Assembly (NCBI RefSeq): GCF_000217935.1
Contig: NZ_AFHI01000017.1
Coordinates: 1-64,000 of the forward strand
DNA: 64,000 nt
Source: Rheinheimera sp. A13L
GTDB taxonomy: Bacteria > Pseudomonadota > Gammaproteobacteria > Enterobacterales > Alteromonadaceae
Direction: 5' to 3'
In this document: positions 9,111 to 17,760 of the stretch, piece after piece
How the letters are laid out: the number at the start of each line of letters is the position of its first letter
How positions within the stretch are numbered: position 1 is the stretch's first letter
Made by a program: the position numbers and the translations under genes
Notes under the pieces: model-generated
What the model was told of the DNA's origin: nothing
The model's input: the letters and a program-made list of their open reading frames with translations, nothing else
The model's database searches: none

Positions 9111-10295
9111 GTGAGTACTTCAGATTTCAGCGCCTTTATCCAACTCCTAAAACAAAAGCTTGAGAGCAACAGCTGGCAAAAACTGCTGCTAAGCGGTTAT
9201 CAGGGTGAGGATACGACTCTGGTGCGGATTGAAGTACGGCCTGTCTCGCTGAAAAATGTCGCGCATTTAAGCTTTTTATACCGACATAAAACCCGTGATA
9301 TCACTAAAAACTTTGTGCTCAGTGAAGGGCTTGAGCTGATCCAAAATCTTTTAGGCTCGGAGTTTAAAGCTGCCCATTTCACAGCTTCCGACAGCGAAAC
9401 TCAATTGAGTGTCAGTAAAAAAGGCAAAGTGTTAAGCAGCACTAAGGTCATCAAACAAGCCGCAGCTAGCCCGGCAGCCTTAAAGCATGACAAAGAGAAG
9501 CAGCGCTTCCTGACGCTGGACCGGCCTTTTTTACAGCAACTTGGTGTCACAGACGCGCAGCATAAGCTGGTTCCTGCCATGTCGCGTAAATGGAAGCAGA
9601 TTAATAAGTTTGTCGAAGTCTTTGACCGAGCCTTAGAGCAAACGACTTTAAAACAAAAACCTGCAGTGCATATTGCCGATTTTGGCTCTGGTAAAGCCTA
9701 TCTGACTTTTGCTGTACATGATTACCTGACGCACCAGTTGGGGCTTGATGCCAAAGTGACTGGGGTTGAACTTCGCCAGGAACTGGTCGATTTATGCAAT
9801 GCTGTCGCCTGTGATTTGAATTTACAGGGCATTGGTTTTGAGCAGGGGGATGTTAAACATTTTCAGGCCAAAGGCATAGATGTCATGATAGCCCTGCACG
9901 CCTGTGATATAGCCACAGATCACGCTATTCATATGGGCATTCGCACAGGTGCTTCGATGATTATGTGTTCGCCTTGTTGCCATAAACAGCTACGGCCACA
10001 ACTGATCAGCCCCCCTTTGTTACAACCCATGCTGAAACACGGCATTCATTTAGGTGAACAGGCTGAAATGCTGACCGATAGCCTGCGCGCTTTGCTGCTG
10101 GAGGCTTATGGTTATGAAACTCAGGTGTTTGAATTCATATCCCTGGAGCACACCAGTAAAAATAAGATGATTCTGGCAGTAAAAAGCCAGAAACCAAAAA
10201 ATCGCAAAGAGCTGCTTTCCCAGGTTCAACAGATCAAAAGCTTTTACGGCATACAGCAGCATTGCCTGGAAGAGTTGTTAATGCAGTCAGACTAG
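9111..10295 (+). CDS. SAM-dependent methyltransferase (Methyltransf_32-like)
   Basis: A 394-aa predicted methyltransferase starting at GTG. The first ~140 residues form an unassigned domain with SFLYRHKTRDITKNF. The SAM-binding domain follows, with motif I IADFGSGKAYLTFA near residue 190, acidic loop VELRQEL, and MIALHACDIATD. A CSPCCHKQL motif (about 287-295) after the last core strand is characteristic of the family containing eukaryotic METTL25-like proteins (PF13679 type). The substrate is unknown; Cys residues in that motif could bind a metal. It follows rmuC by 66 bp and may share its transcript. Confidence 0.8.
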   Translation: MSTSDFSAFIQLLKQKLESNSWQKLLLSGYQGEDTTLVRIEVRPVSLKNVAHLSFLYRHKTRDITKNFVLSEGLELIQNLLGSEFKAAHFTASDSETQLSVSKKGKVLSSTKVIKQAAASPAALKHDKEKQRFLTLDRPFLQQLGVTDAQHKLVPAMSRKWKQINKFVEVFDRALEQTTLKQKPAVHIADFGSGKAYLTFAVHDYLTHQLGLDAKVTGVELRQELVDLCNAVACDLNLQGIGFEQGDVKHFQAKGIDVMIALHACDIATDHAIHMGIRTGASMIMCSPCCHKQLRPQLISPPLLQPMLKHGIHLGEQAEMLTDSLRALLLEAYGYETQVFEFISLEHTSKNKMILAVKSQKPKNRKELLSQVQQIKSFYGIQQHCLEELLMQSD

Positions 10296-10411
10296 TTCAG
10301 CACATCAAGGCAAGGTTTTACTCTGGAACAGAGTTTAGGTTAACTCAGTACCAAGCCGTTTAAATCCATTGGCTTGCTCAAATTGTGAAAGCGGTAAATA
10401 CTGAATAAACA

Positions 10412-13400
10412 ATGCGATATAGCTGGGGAAAAACTGTGGTAAAAGGCCTTTGGTCCTTGTTGCTGGGGTTTGTATTGCTGATGGCCAATGTTGCCTGTGC
10501 ATCTGAGCAGGTGCGTCAGGTCTACAGTAGGTTTATTTCACTGGAACAGAACCAGGCTCATATTTCCTCTACTGCATTGGCACAAGATCATGCCGGTCAA
10601 ATCTGGCTTGGTACTCAGCATGGCCTCTATCGGCTGAATGGGTCTGAAGTGACCCTGTTCAGAGCTGATGCGACTGATCCTGATTCATTATCAGCAGACT
10701 GGATCAGCAGTTTATTGGTCGATCAACAAGGAACGCTGTGGATTGGCACCCGTTATGCGGGTGTGAACAAATTTAATCCATCGTCAGAAAGCTTTAGCAG
10801 GGTGCCATTACCAGCAACTATCAACAATGGCTCCAGTGAAATTTCAGTGCTGTATCAGGATCCAAAGCGCAAGCTTTGGGTTGGCAGCTACGGTGCTGGT
10901 TTATTTTTATTGGATCCACAACAACTAAGTCTGACAGCTCAAACTTTACCTGCTCATGTGGATGGTGTCTCCAGTATCCATATCAATGATTTATTGATGA
11001 CAACAGACGGCGTTTTGTATTTGGCTTCAGGTGATGCACCTCTGCGGACTTTGTCCGGAACAGGAGGGGGCCTTATTGCCTGGGATCCGGAGCAAAATTC
11101 AGCTCGTGGCTGGCATAAAGTTAAGAACGGGCAAGCGGCCGGTTCTATTAATAGACTTTACCTGAAAAGTCCTCAACACCTGATGCTGGCCAGTTTTAGT
11201 GGCGGTTTGTTGCAGCTTGATCTTAGTTCTGGTGAGCTTTCGATCCCTGTGCAACCTACAACATTGCGACAGGCTCAGTTAACCGACATGCTCAAAGATG
11301 AAGCTGGCGGCTTATGGTTGGGTAGTTACAATGCAGGATTGTGGTATCAACAGGATAGGGGGAGTGATTGGCTGCAATTCCAGCATCAGGGCCAATTCAG
11401 TGGGGGCTTACCAGGTAACAGTATTTACGCGCTGATGCTGGATAAGCAAGGCACGGTCTGGACTGTTAATCAGCTGCGTGTTGCTGGTATCAGTCGCTTT
11501 GCCCGTCATATACGCACTTTACCCACAGCAACGGATCAGCCGCAACTGTTGCCCGCCAGCGATATATTAGGTATTGATGTGGTCAATGGCAGCACTGTCT
11601 GGCTGGCAAATCGACAAGGGGGATTATTAAAATTTGATCCTCAACAAGCCCAACTCGAAGCTATCCCTATGCCAGACGGTAACCCGGATTTCAGCGCACG
11701 ACAGGTTCGATGGGCTCCGCAGTTGGACCTTGTCTGGACGGGCTCAGAGCTGGGGCTTTGGCAATTTAAACCCAAAACACAAGAGTGGCAACCTGTCCCT
11801 TTGCTTAGCGATACACAGACACAACCTGTGATTAAATCATTGTATCTGGATCGCGAACAGCAGCTGTGGGTTGGCACTCGGGGCCATGGTGTATTTATCG
11901 TCAGTGCCGATGGTCAGCAAATCACTCCACTGAACAGATACAGCACACCTGGTTTGCCAGTGGATGACATTAATCTGGTGTATCAGGACAGCTTTGGTCT
12001 GATCTGGATTGGCAGTGCCGATCAAGGTTTGTTTATTTATGACCAGCAGAATGGAAGGCTGCAACAATGGCAACAAAAGGATGCCAGCCAACATGGTCTG
12101 CAATTTAATGGCATTCAGTTGGTGGTCGAAGAAAATGAACATTTATGGATCCATGCAGGCAACTTACGTCATAGGGTATTGCGCTCTGAAAATACGCCGG
12201 CGCAGATTGAAGGCTTTAAACCTTATCTGACAGCAGCGGATGATGATGCAGAATTACGCTCGGCTCAGTTATTTCGCTTATTGTATCGTCAGCATTTTTT
12301 GCCGGAGCAGAAAAGTTACCTGAATCTGGATGAACGCCTTGGTGTGCAAAGCGTGACATGGATAGGTTCATGGGCTGAGCATCAGGGCTGGTTATTTCGT
12401 GGCGGTAAAGAAGGGCTGGATTTCTACCAGATCGATCAATTACCTCAGCAATGGCCTTTAAACAGCTTAAAACTGACCAGCCTGAGTTTATTCAACCAGA
12501 TTGTGCCACCAGCCAGAGCTGAAACTCAGTCTTTGTTACCTGTGGTGTTATCCGCACTGGATCAACTGACGTTAGATTATCAGCAGGATATGTTCAGCCT
12601 GCATTTTTCTGTGCCTGAGTTTGTGCAGCCAGAAAAGCTGCGTTACCGTTATCAACTTAATGGCTTCGACCGGGATTGGATCCAGGCCAGCCAGCCTGTT
12701 GCTACATACACCCGCCTGCCTCCAGGCAGCTATGTCTGGCAAGCGGAAGCCAGTATGGGGGATGGCCCCTGGCAGACTCAAACCTCATTAGCTATTGAGG
12801 TATTACCACCATGGTGGATGACATGGTGGTTCAGAACTGCGCTGGTCGCTCTGGTCCTGTTTAGCAGCTTCTCCTGGTACCAGCAAAAAATGAAAAGGCA
12901 ACTGGAAATGAGACGCCAGTTGGAGCTTCAGGTCAGCTTGCGTACAGAGGAACTGAGCCAAAAAACCAGTCAGTTACAAGAAAAACATCAGGCGTTAAGG
13001 CGTTCTTATCAGGACATTACGTTATTACAACAAATTAGCCGGGAGATCACGGCGTCGCTGGATTTGAAGCAGGTATTGACCCGCTGCCATTCGCATTTAT
13101 CGCATATGCTGGATGCCCATGTGCTGCTCATCGGTATCTATCGCGAGACAGAACACAAACTCGACTTTGCTTTCTGGATGGAAAACAACCAACTGGCGCC
13201 CCGGTTTGATGTGGATTTGGCGCAGGCGAATACACCAGCTGTGATTTGTTTTAACAGTCAGCGTGAAATAATTATTCGGGAGGCTGCTGAATTTCTTATA
13301 CATCTGCCTGAAATTCCCCGACCGCTCTACGGCGCTATGACCAAATCCGTCTTGTATTTTCCACTGACAGTCAGTGGCAAAGCTGTTGGTGTTTTTTCTG

Positions 13401-14278
13401 TGCAAAGCTTAGAAGATAACGCTTACTCTGATTCTCAGATTGAACTGCTACGCACTTTAGCCAGTTATGTCGCCATCTCAGTGGCCAATGCTGACTCCTT
13501 TGAGCAGTTGCAATTGACCCAGCAGCAATTGATCACTCAGGAAAAAATGGCCGGACTTGGCTCACTGGTCGCTGGCGTTGCTCATGAAATTAATACGCCC
13601 CTGGGTATTTGTGTTACTGCGTCCAGTCATTTACAAGCTGAGCTCGACACAGTTCAGCAAGCTGTTGATCAAAAAGTGCTACAGCAAAGCCAATTTCAGC
13701 GGTTCCTGCAGCATTTGCGTGAAGGTCTGAAAATTCTGCAGGTTAATACGGGCAGAGCAGCAGATTTGGTGCAGAGTTTTAAAAAAGTATCGGTGGATCA
13801 ATCCAATGTCAGTCTGCGTGAATTTAATCTCGCTACTTATTTGCAGGATGTTTTGCTGACCTTAAAACCACAATTACATAAAGCAGGCTGTGTGCTTGAC
13901 GCTCAGTGCGAACCCAATCTTGTGCTTTATACCGATCCCGGCGCAATAGCTCAGATTATTACCAATCTGGTGATGAATGCACTGATCCATGGTGTAAAAG
14001 ACAGACCAGATCCCAGAATTCAACTCAGTTTTATTCAGGAGGGCCGAACCTTGTTGATGAAATTCAGTGACAACGGCAAAGGTTTGGATCAGCGAGCTTT
14101 GCAGCATCTGTTTGAACCTTTTTATACAACCAACCGCAATAACGGTGGCACAGGACTGGGAGCACATATTGTCTATAACCTGGTCACTGTCAGTTTAAAA
14201 GGTCATATCGAAGTGCAAAGCGAACCAGAGCAGGGGCTGCATTACAAAATTACTTTTCCGGTGCGAAGGGATAGTTAA
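10412..14278 (+). CDS. Two-component-regulator-propeller sensor histidine kinase
   Basis: A 1288-aa membrane sensor kinase. Signal peptide (1-30); a large periplasmic region (about 35-720) with many Reg_prop blades (repeats such as LWIGTRYAG, LWVGSYGAG, IWIGSADQG); a Y_Y_Y domain (about 715-800, YRYQLNGFDRDW); one TM segment (about 806-825); a coiled coil; a GAF domain (about 885-1030); then the kinase core. The phosphoacceptor His is residue 1058 in AHEINTPLG; the ATPase has N-box NLVMNALIHGV, G1 DNGKGL and G2 GGTGLGAH. Unlike Bacteroidetes hybrids it has no receiver or HTH domain, and no response regulator is encoded nearby. It probably senses a polysaccharide or other extracytoplasmic ligand; ligand and partner are unknown. 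Confidence 0.9.
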   Translation: MRYSWGKTVVKGLWSLLLGFVLLMANVACASEQVRQVYSRFISLEQNQAHISSTALAQDHAGQIWLGTQHGLYRLNGSEVTLFRADATDPDSLSADWISSLLVDQQGTLWIGTRYAGVNKFNPSSESFSRVPLPATINNGSSEISVLYQDPKRKLWVGSYGAGLFLLDPQQLSLTAQTLPAHVDGVSSIHINDLLMTTDGVLYLASGDAPLRTLSGTGGGLIAWDPEQNSARGWHKVKNGQAAGSINRLYLKSPQHLMLASFSGGLLQLDLSSGELSIPVQPTTLRQAQLTDMLKDEAGGLWLGSYNAGLWYQQDRGSDWLQFQHQGQFSGGLPGNSIYALMLDKQGTVWTVNQLRVAGISRFARHIRTLPTATDQPQLLPASDILGIDVVNGSTVWLANRQGGLLKFDPQQAQLEAIPMPDGNPDFSARQVRWAPQLDLVWTGSELGLWQFKPKTQEWQPVPLLSDTQTQPVIKSLYLDREQQLWVGTRGHGVFIVSADGQQITPLNRYSTPGLPVDDINLVYQDSFGLIWIGSADQGLFIYDQQNGRLQQWQQKDASQHGLQFNGIQLVVEENEHLWIHAGNLRHRVLRSENTPAQIEGFKPYLTAADDDAELRSAQLFRLLYRQHFLPEQKSYLNLDERLGVQSVTWIGSWAEHQGWLFRGGKEGLDFYQIDQLPQQWPLNSLKLTSLSLFNQIVPPARAETQSLLPVVLSALDQLTLDYQQDMFSLHFSVPEFVQPEKLRYRYQLNGFDRDWIQASQPVATYTRLPPGSYVWQAEASMGDGPWQTQTSLAIEVLPPWWMTWWFRTALVALVLFSSFSWYQQKMKRQLEMRRQLELQVSLRTEELSQKTSQLQEKHQALRRSYQDITLLQQISREITASLDLKQVLTRCHSHLSHMLDAHVLLIGIYRETEHKLDFAFWMENNQLAPRFDVDLAQANTPAVICFNSQREIIIREAAEFLIHLPEIPRPLYGAMTKSVLYFPLTVSGKAVGVFSVQSLEDNAYSDSQIELLRTLASYVAISVANADSFEQLQLTQQQLITQEKMAGLGSLVAGVAHEINTPLGICVTASSHLQAELDTVQQAVDQKVLQQSQFQRFLQHLREGLKILQVNTGRAADLVQSFKKVSVDQSNVSLREFNLATYLQDVLLTLKPQLHKAGCVLDAQCEPNLVLYTDPGAIAQIITNLVMNALIHGVKDRPDPRIQLSFIQEGRTLLMKFSDNGKGLDQRALQHLFEPFYTTNRNNGGTGLGAHIVYNLVTVSLKGHIEVQSEPEQGLHYKITFPVRRDS

Positions 14279-14283
14279 TGCTA

Positions 14284-14326
14284 TGGATATAAAGAGCAAC
14301 CCGACGAGCTACCAGGTTGTTCCATC
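14284..14326 (-). pseudogene. Truncated tRNA-fMet-like remnant A
   Basis: Only the 5' half of a tRNA-fMet (D-arm and start of the anticodon arm: CGACGAGCTACCAGGTTG in plus orientation) remains, ending six bases from the histidine kinase stop. It carries the ATAAAGAG insertion seen in copies B, C and F, showing common descent. Confidence 0.7.
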
Positions 14327-14350
14327 TTTTAAACCCTAAATTTTTGATAC

Positions 14351-14374
14351 AAAAAAACCGACTGAAAAGTCGGT
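14351..14374 (-). terminator. Terminator after tRNA-like copy B
   Basis: Minus-strand stem ACCGACT/AGTCGGT with a 4-nt loop followed by seven T; nearly identical to the hairpin behind the first intact tRNA at 14653-14676. Confidence 0.8.
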
Positions 14375-14382
14375 CTTAAAGT

Positions 14383-14477
14383 TGGTTGCGGGAGCCCCGA
14401 TCTTTGTGAAGAGCGAGCTGATGACCTTCGCCCGGGGTTATAAAGAGGAGACCGACGAGCTACCAGGTTGCTCCATC
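14383..14477 (-). pseudogene. tRNA-fMet-like copy B with two insertions
   Basis: The 3' acceptor strand with CCA and the D-arm are recognisable, but an extra GATCTTTGTGAAGAGC segment sits in the T-arm, CTCTTT splits the CAU anticodon, and a second ~5-nt insertion extends the anticodon stem. The 5' acceptor strand CGCGGGAT has become AAAAAGAT, so no acceptor stem can form. Not a functional initiator tRNA. Confidence 0.75.
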
Positions 14478-14502
14478 TTTTTAAGCCCCAAATTTTAGAT
14501 AC

Positions 14503-14527
14503 AAAAAACCAGCATTAAGCTGGCTTT
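14503..14527 (-). terminator. Terminator after tRNA-like copy C
   Basis: Minus-strand stem GCCAGC/GCTGGT with a 5-nt loop and six T. The stem sequence differs from its two sister terminators while the position is kept. Confidence 0.75.
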
Positions 14528-14532
14528 AAAGT

Positions 14533-14626
14533 TGGTTGCGGGAGCCCTGATCTTTGTGAAGATCGAACCGACGACCTTCGCCCGGGGTTATAAAGAGGAG
14601 ACCGACGAGATATCAGGCTGCTCCAT
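14533..14626 (-). pseudogene. tRNA-fMet-like copy C with two insertions
   Basis: Shares both insertions with copy B. Here the T-arm insertion is a perfect small hairpin (GATCTT, loop, AAGATC), and the T-stem sequence CGAACCGACGACC is intact. The 5' acceptor strand is lost. Shared insertions in B and C point to duplication after the insertions arose. Confidence 0.75.
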
Positions 14627-14652
14627 TGCTTTAATCTCTGAATTTCAGACAC

Positions 14653-14676
14653 AAAAAAACCGACTATGAAGTCGGT
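14653..14676 (-). terminator. Terminator of the tRNA-fMet transcript
   Basis: ACCGACT/AGTCGGT stem, 4-nt loop and seven T on the minus strand, 9 bases after the CCA end of the last intact tRNA; this should end the tRNA operon. Confidence 0.85.
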
Positions 14677-14684
14677 CTTAAAGT

Positions 14685-14761
<77 letters not shown>

Positions 14762-14768
14762 TCAGTAT

Positions 14769-14794
14769 CTTAACACCGAGCAGAGTGTGTTAAG
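14769..14794. other. Spacer hairpin between tRNA copies 1 and 2
   Basis: CTTAACAC...GTGTTAAG forms an 8-bp stem. A related hairpin CTTAACAT...ATGTTAAG lies upstream of tRNA copy 2 at 14919-14944. Neither has a T-run on the tRNA strand, so they may be processing structures rather than terminators. Confidence 0.5.
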
Positions 14795-14834
14795 TGGGGT
14801 ACTACTTTTTTACATTACTTAAGAAAACTTAAGT

Positions 14835-14911
<77 letters not shown>

Positions 14912-14965
14912 TCCGTATCTTAACATCGAGCAGTGTATGTTAAGTCTTATAATGCAATCACGAAT

Positions 14966-15032
14966 TGGTTGCGGGAGCCGGATTTGAACCGACGCCCTTC
15001 GCCACGGCGTTATAAAGAGGAGCCCAAGGGCT
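14966..15032 (-). pseudogene. Broken tRNA-fMet-like copy F between intact copies
   Basis: The CCA end, acceptor 3' strand and T-arm are intact, but the anticodon region carries CTCTTT inside the anticodon and a GCCGTGG-type stem extension, and sequence beyond CTTGGG no longer matches the D-arm. It shares the anticodon insertion with A-C but lacks the T-arm hairpin. Confidence 0.7.
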
Positions 15033-15060
15033 AATTTACTTTACAACGCCTATCACGAAT

Positions 15061-15137
<77 letters not shown>

Positions 15138-15155
15138 TCCGTGTTTGCGGGGCGC

Positions 15156-15184
15156 ATAGTAGAGCTTTTGACATAGCAGCGCAA
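15156..15184 (-). promoter_or_regulatory. Promoter of the tRNA-fMet operon
   Basis: Minus-strand -10 TACTAT (15156-15161) and -35 TTGCGC (15179-15184) with a 17-bp spacer, followed by a GC-rich discriminator GCGCCCCGC of the kind found at stringently controlled stable-RNA promoters. Confidence 0.65.
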
Positions 15185-15323
15185 GGCTTAATATCAGTAA
15201 ATTCCAAAGAAGCGAACTGACTGCGCAATTATTAAACGCATAGGTCTTTAAGTAGGCGATAGTGGCTGTTTCTGATGTAGCAGCAACGCAAATCTTTGTT
15301 TCTGAGCTGAAAAACATCCCAAT

Positions 15324-15349
15324 GCTTTCGAAAGCGCTTCTGTTATAAT
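15324..15349 (+). promoter_or_regulatory. rlmKL promoter region with 12-bp palindrome
   Basis: A perfect -10 TATAAT at 15344-15349 lies 29 bp before the rlmKL ATG. A perfect palindrome GCTTTCGAAAGC (15324-15335) occupies the place between -10 and a weak -35; it could be an operator. Confidence 0.5.
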
Positions 15350-15378
15350 GTGCGCCATTTTATTGCAGGGCAGATCAT

Positions 15379-17511
15379 ATGTTGGAATTCTGGGCCTTAA
15401 CATCTAAAGGTGTTGAAGAGCTGTTGGCGGACGAAATCCGTCGTTATCAAGGCGAAATCATTAAATTAGGCATGGGCGTGGTTCGCTTTAAAGCAGAGCT
15501 TAAAGATGCGTATCAGCTGTGCTTATGGTCGCGTCTGGCGACCCGTATTATGCGCCTGGAACAATCCATCGAAATTGATGCCAATTCCGACTTGTATCAG
15601 GTTGCCATGCGTATTAACTGGCCTTCCTTAATGCGGATGGAACAAAGCTTTGCGGTTGAATGTGTCGGCAAACACCCCACCATAGACAATACCCAATTTG
15701 GTGGCATGCGCGTGAAAGATGCCATAGTGGATCAGTTCCGCGAGCGTTACGATGCGCGCCCTAATGTGGATCGTCTGGATCCGGACGTACGCTTTCAGGT
15801 GCGTTTAGAACGTCAGTTTTTCCATTTCTTCCAGGATTTCTCTGGCCCTTCGTTGCATCAGCGTGGTTATCGTAAAGAGCAGGGCGAAGCGCCTTTAAAA
15901 GAACATTTAGCAGCGGCTTTATTATTGCGCTCTGGCTGGAAGGCTGATCAGCCTTTATATGACCCATTTTGTGGTAGCGGTACTTTATTAATAGAAGCAG
16001 TGCTGATGGCCCGTCAGTTGGCCCCAGGTTTAAAGCGGGAGAAGTTTGCGTTTGAACAATGGGGCGATCACCAGCCTGAACTCTGGCAGCAGCTGCGCGC
16101 AGAAGCTTTAGGATCACGTCAGGCTATAGCTGAAGGTGTTACTTTTGTCGGTAGCGATACTGATGAGCGCACCTTACAAAAAGCCCGTCAGAACGCCGCC
16201 CGAGCTGGTGTGGCTGATTTTATTGAATTTATAACCCAGGATGCGACACAAATTCAGTCGGCCGTGTGTGAAGGCAAAGGCGTTATTATTACCAACCCGC
16301 CATACGGTGAGCGTTTAGGTGATTTGCCAAGCCTTATTCCTATTTATGCTGAATTCTCTTTAGGCCTGAAAAAACACTATCAGGGCTGGCGTTTAGCCAT
16401 TATCACTTCAAGCCCGGATTTATTGCGTGCACTGAAGTTATCAAAAGCCAAAAGCTATAAGTTCACTAACGGTCCTTTAGACTGTGAATTTACCATGTTT
16501 GATTTGACCGAACAGCAAGTGCAGGTCAATGCCAACAGTCAAAGTGCCGCTTTGTTTTATGCGGAAAGTGAATCTTTTGGCAATCGTCTGAAGAAAAACG
16601 TCAAGCAGCTGGAGAAGTGGGCTAAACGCGAAAACATTAGCTGTTATCGTATGTACGACGCCGATATTCCTGAATACAACGTCGCAGTCGACTGGTATGA
16701 CGGCGAAGTGGTGATCCATGAATACGCCGCACCTTCTAATGTTGATGAACAAATTGCGCAAAAACGTTTATTTGATGTGGTAAATCTGGTGCCTAAAGTG
16801 CTGGGTATCAGTAGCGACAAACTGGTGCTGAAAGTTCGTGAAAAACAAAAAGGTAAAGATCAATACCAGGCGCTGGCCAAAGCCGGTCAGTACAAACAAG
16901 TGACAGAATATGGCGCTAAGTTTTTAGTGAACCTGCGTGATTATCTGGATACCGGTTTGTTTTTAGATCACCGCGTTACTCGTTTAGCGATTCAACAGCA
17001 AGCGAAAGGCAAAAAAGTATTGAATTTATTTGCCTACACTGGGACTGCTTCTGTGCATGCCGCTTTAGGTGGCGCTTTGTCAGTCACTACAGTGGATATG
17101 TCAAATACCTATCTGGACTGGGCAAAACGCAATTTCCTTATTAATGGTCTGGATGGCAAAGCCTATCAGTTTGTGCAGGATAACTGTCTGGATTGGCTGA
17201 AAGGCTGTAAAAACCAGTTTGATTTAATCTTTGTTGACCCGCCGACCTTTTCGAATTCGAAACGGATGGAAGATACCTGGGATGTGCAACGTGACCACGT
17301 TAAGTTACTGACTATGGTAGGGCGTTGTCTGGCGCCTAATGGCAAAGTGATATTTTCCAACAATAAAAGACGCTTTAAAATCGACAAAGCAGAGCTGGAA
17401 GAAGCGGGGTGGATCATCAAAGATATTTCAGCCCAGAGTTTACCGGAAGACTTTAAACGTAACCCCAATATTCACGTCTGCTTTGAGCTATTCAAGCGGG
17501 TTGAAGAGTAA
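15379..17511 (+). CDS. rlmL: 23S rRNA G2445/G2069 methyltransferase RlmKL
   Basis: A 710-aa fused rRNA methyltransferase, E. coli length. N-terminal THUMP domain (about 45-155); RlmL domain with SAM motif DPFCGSGTLLIEA and catalytic NPPYGERL beginning at Asn306, making m2G2445; C-terminal RlmK domain with VLNLFAYTGTASVHAA and DPPTFSNSKRM (Asp620), making m7G2069 in the peptidyl-transferase region. First of a same-strand cluster with a glutaredoxin-like gene, uup and DUF3466, spaced only 6, 3 and 12 bp, so very likely one operon. Confidence 0.97.
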   Translation: MLEFWALTSKGVEELLADEIRRYQGEIIKLGMGVVRFKAELKDAYQLCLWSRLATRIMRLEQSIEIDANSDLYQVAMRINWPSLMRMEQSFAVECVGKHPTIDNTQFGGMRVKDAIVDQFRERYDARPNVDRLDPDVRFQVRLERQFFHFFQDFSGPSLHQRGYRKEQGEAPLKEHLAAALLLRSGWKADQPLYDPFCGSGTLLIEAVLMARQLAPGLKREKFAFEQWGDHQPELWQQLRAEALGSRQAIAEGVTFVGSDTDERTLQKARQNAARAGVADFIEFITQDATQIQSAVCEGKGVIITNPPYGERLGDLPSLIPIYAEFSLGLKKHYQGWRLAIITSSPDLLRALKLSKAKSYKFTNGPLDCEFTMFDLTEQQVQVNANSQSAALFYAESESFGNRLKKNVKQLEKWAKRENISCYRMYDADIPEYNVAVDWYDGEVVIHEYAAPSNVDEQIAQKRLFDVVNLVPKVLGISSDKLVLKVREKQKGKDQYQALAKAGQYKQVTEYGAKFLVNLRDYLDTGLFLDHRVTRLAIQQQAKGKKVLNLFAYTGTASVHAALGGALSVTTVDMSNTYLDWAKRNFLINGLDGKAYQFVQDNCLDWLKGCKNQFDLIFVDPPTFSNSKRMEDTWDVQRDHVKLLTMVGRCLAPNGKVIFSNNKRRFKIDKAELEEAGWIIKDISAQSLPEDFKRNPNIHVCFELFKRVEE

Positions 17512-17517
17512 GTTTTC

Positions 17518-17757
17518 ATGATCATGCGGCTTTACAGCACCTGGGGTTGCCATTTGTGCGAACAGGCTGAGCAGCTTCTGCTGCAGGCTGGTGTCGCAGG
17601 TGCTGTTGAAATTATAGATATAGTGGACGAACCGGCGGCTTTTGAGCGCTATCGTGTGCATATTCCGGTGTTAAAAGTGAATGAACAGGAACTGTTCTGG
17701 CCCTTTGAACTTGAACAGATACAACAACTGCTGCGTCAGCAGTCGTCAGGATTATAA
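17518..17757 (+). CDS. Glutaredoxin-like protein (DUF836 type)
   Basis: A 79-aa thioredoxin-fold protein with redox motif CHLC at residues 12-15 and the cis-Pro region HIPVLKV. The length and sequence fit the small glutaredoxin-like family regularly found between rlmKL and uup. Substrate unknown. The start could be the first or the third codon (both ATG). Confidence 0.88.
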   Translation: MIMRLYSTWGCHLCEQAEQLLLQAGVAGAVEIIDIVDEPAAFERYRVHIPVLKVNEQELFWPFELEQIQQLLRQQSSGL

Positions 17758-17760
17758 AGA

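Larger units (their letters stand above)
14281..14684 (-). repeat. Degenerate ~150-bp tandem repeat of tRNA-like unit plus terminator
   Basis: Each unit consists on the minus strand of a tRNA-fMet-like body, a short AACTTTAA linker, a terminator hairpin and an AT-rich tail containing GTATC and AAATTT. Starts of successive tRNA 3' ends are at 14383, 14533, 14685 and 14835, a spacing of 150-152 bp. Units near the kinase gene are the most decayed. Confidence 0.75.
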
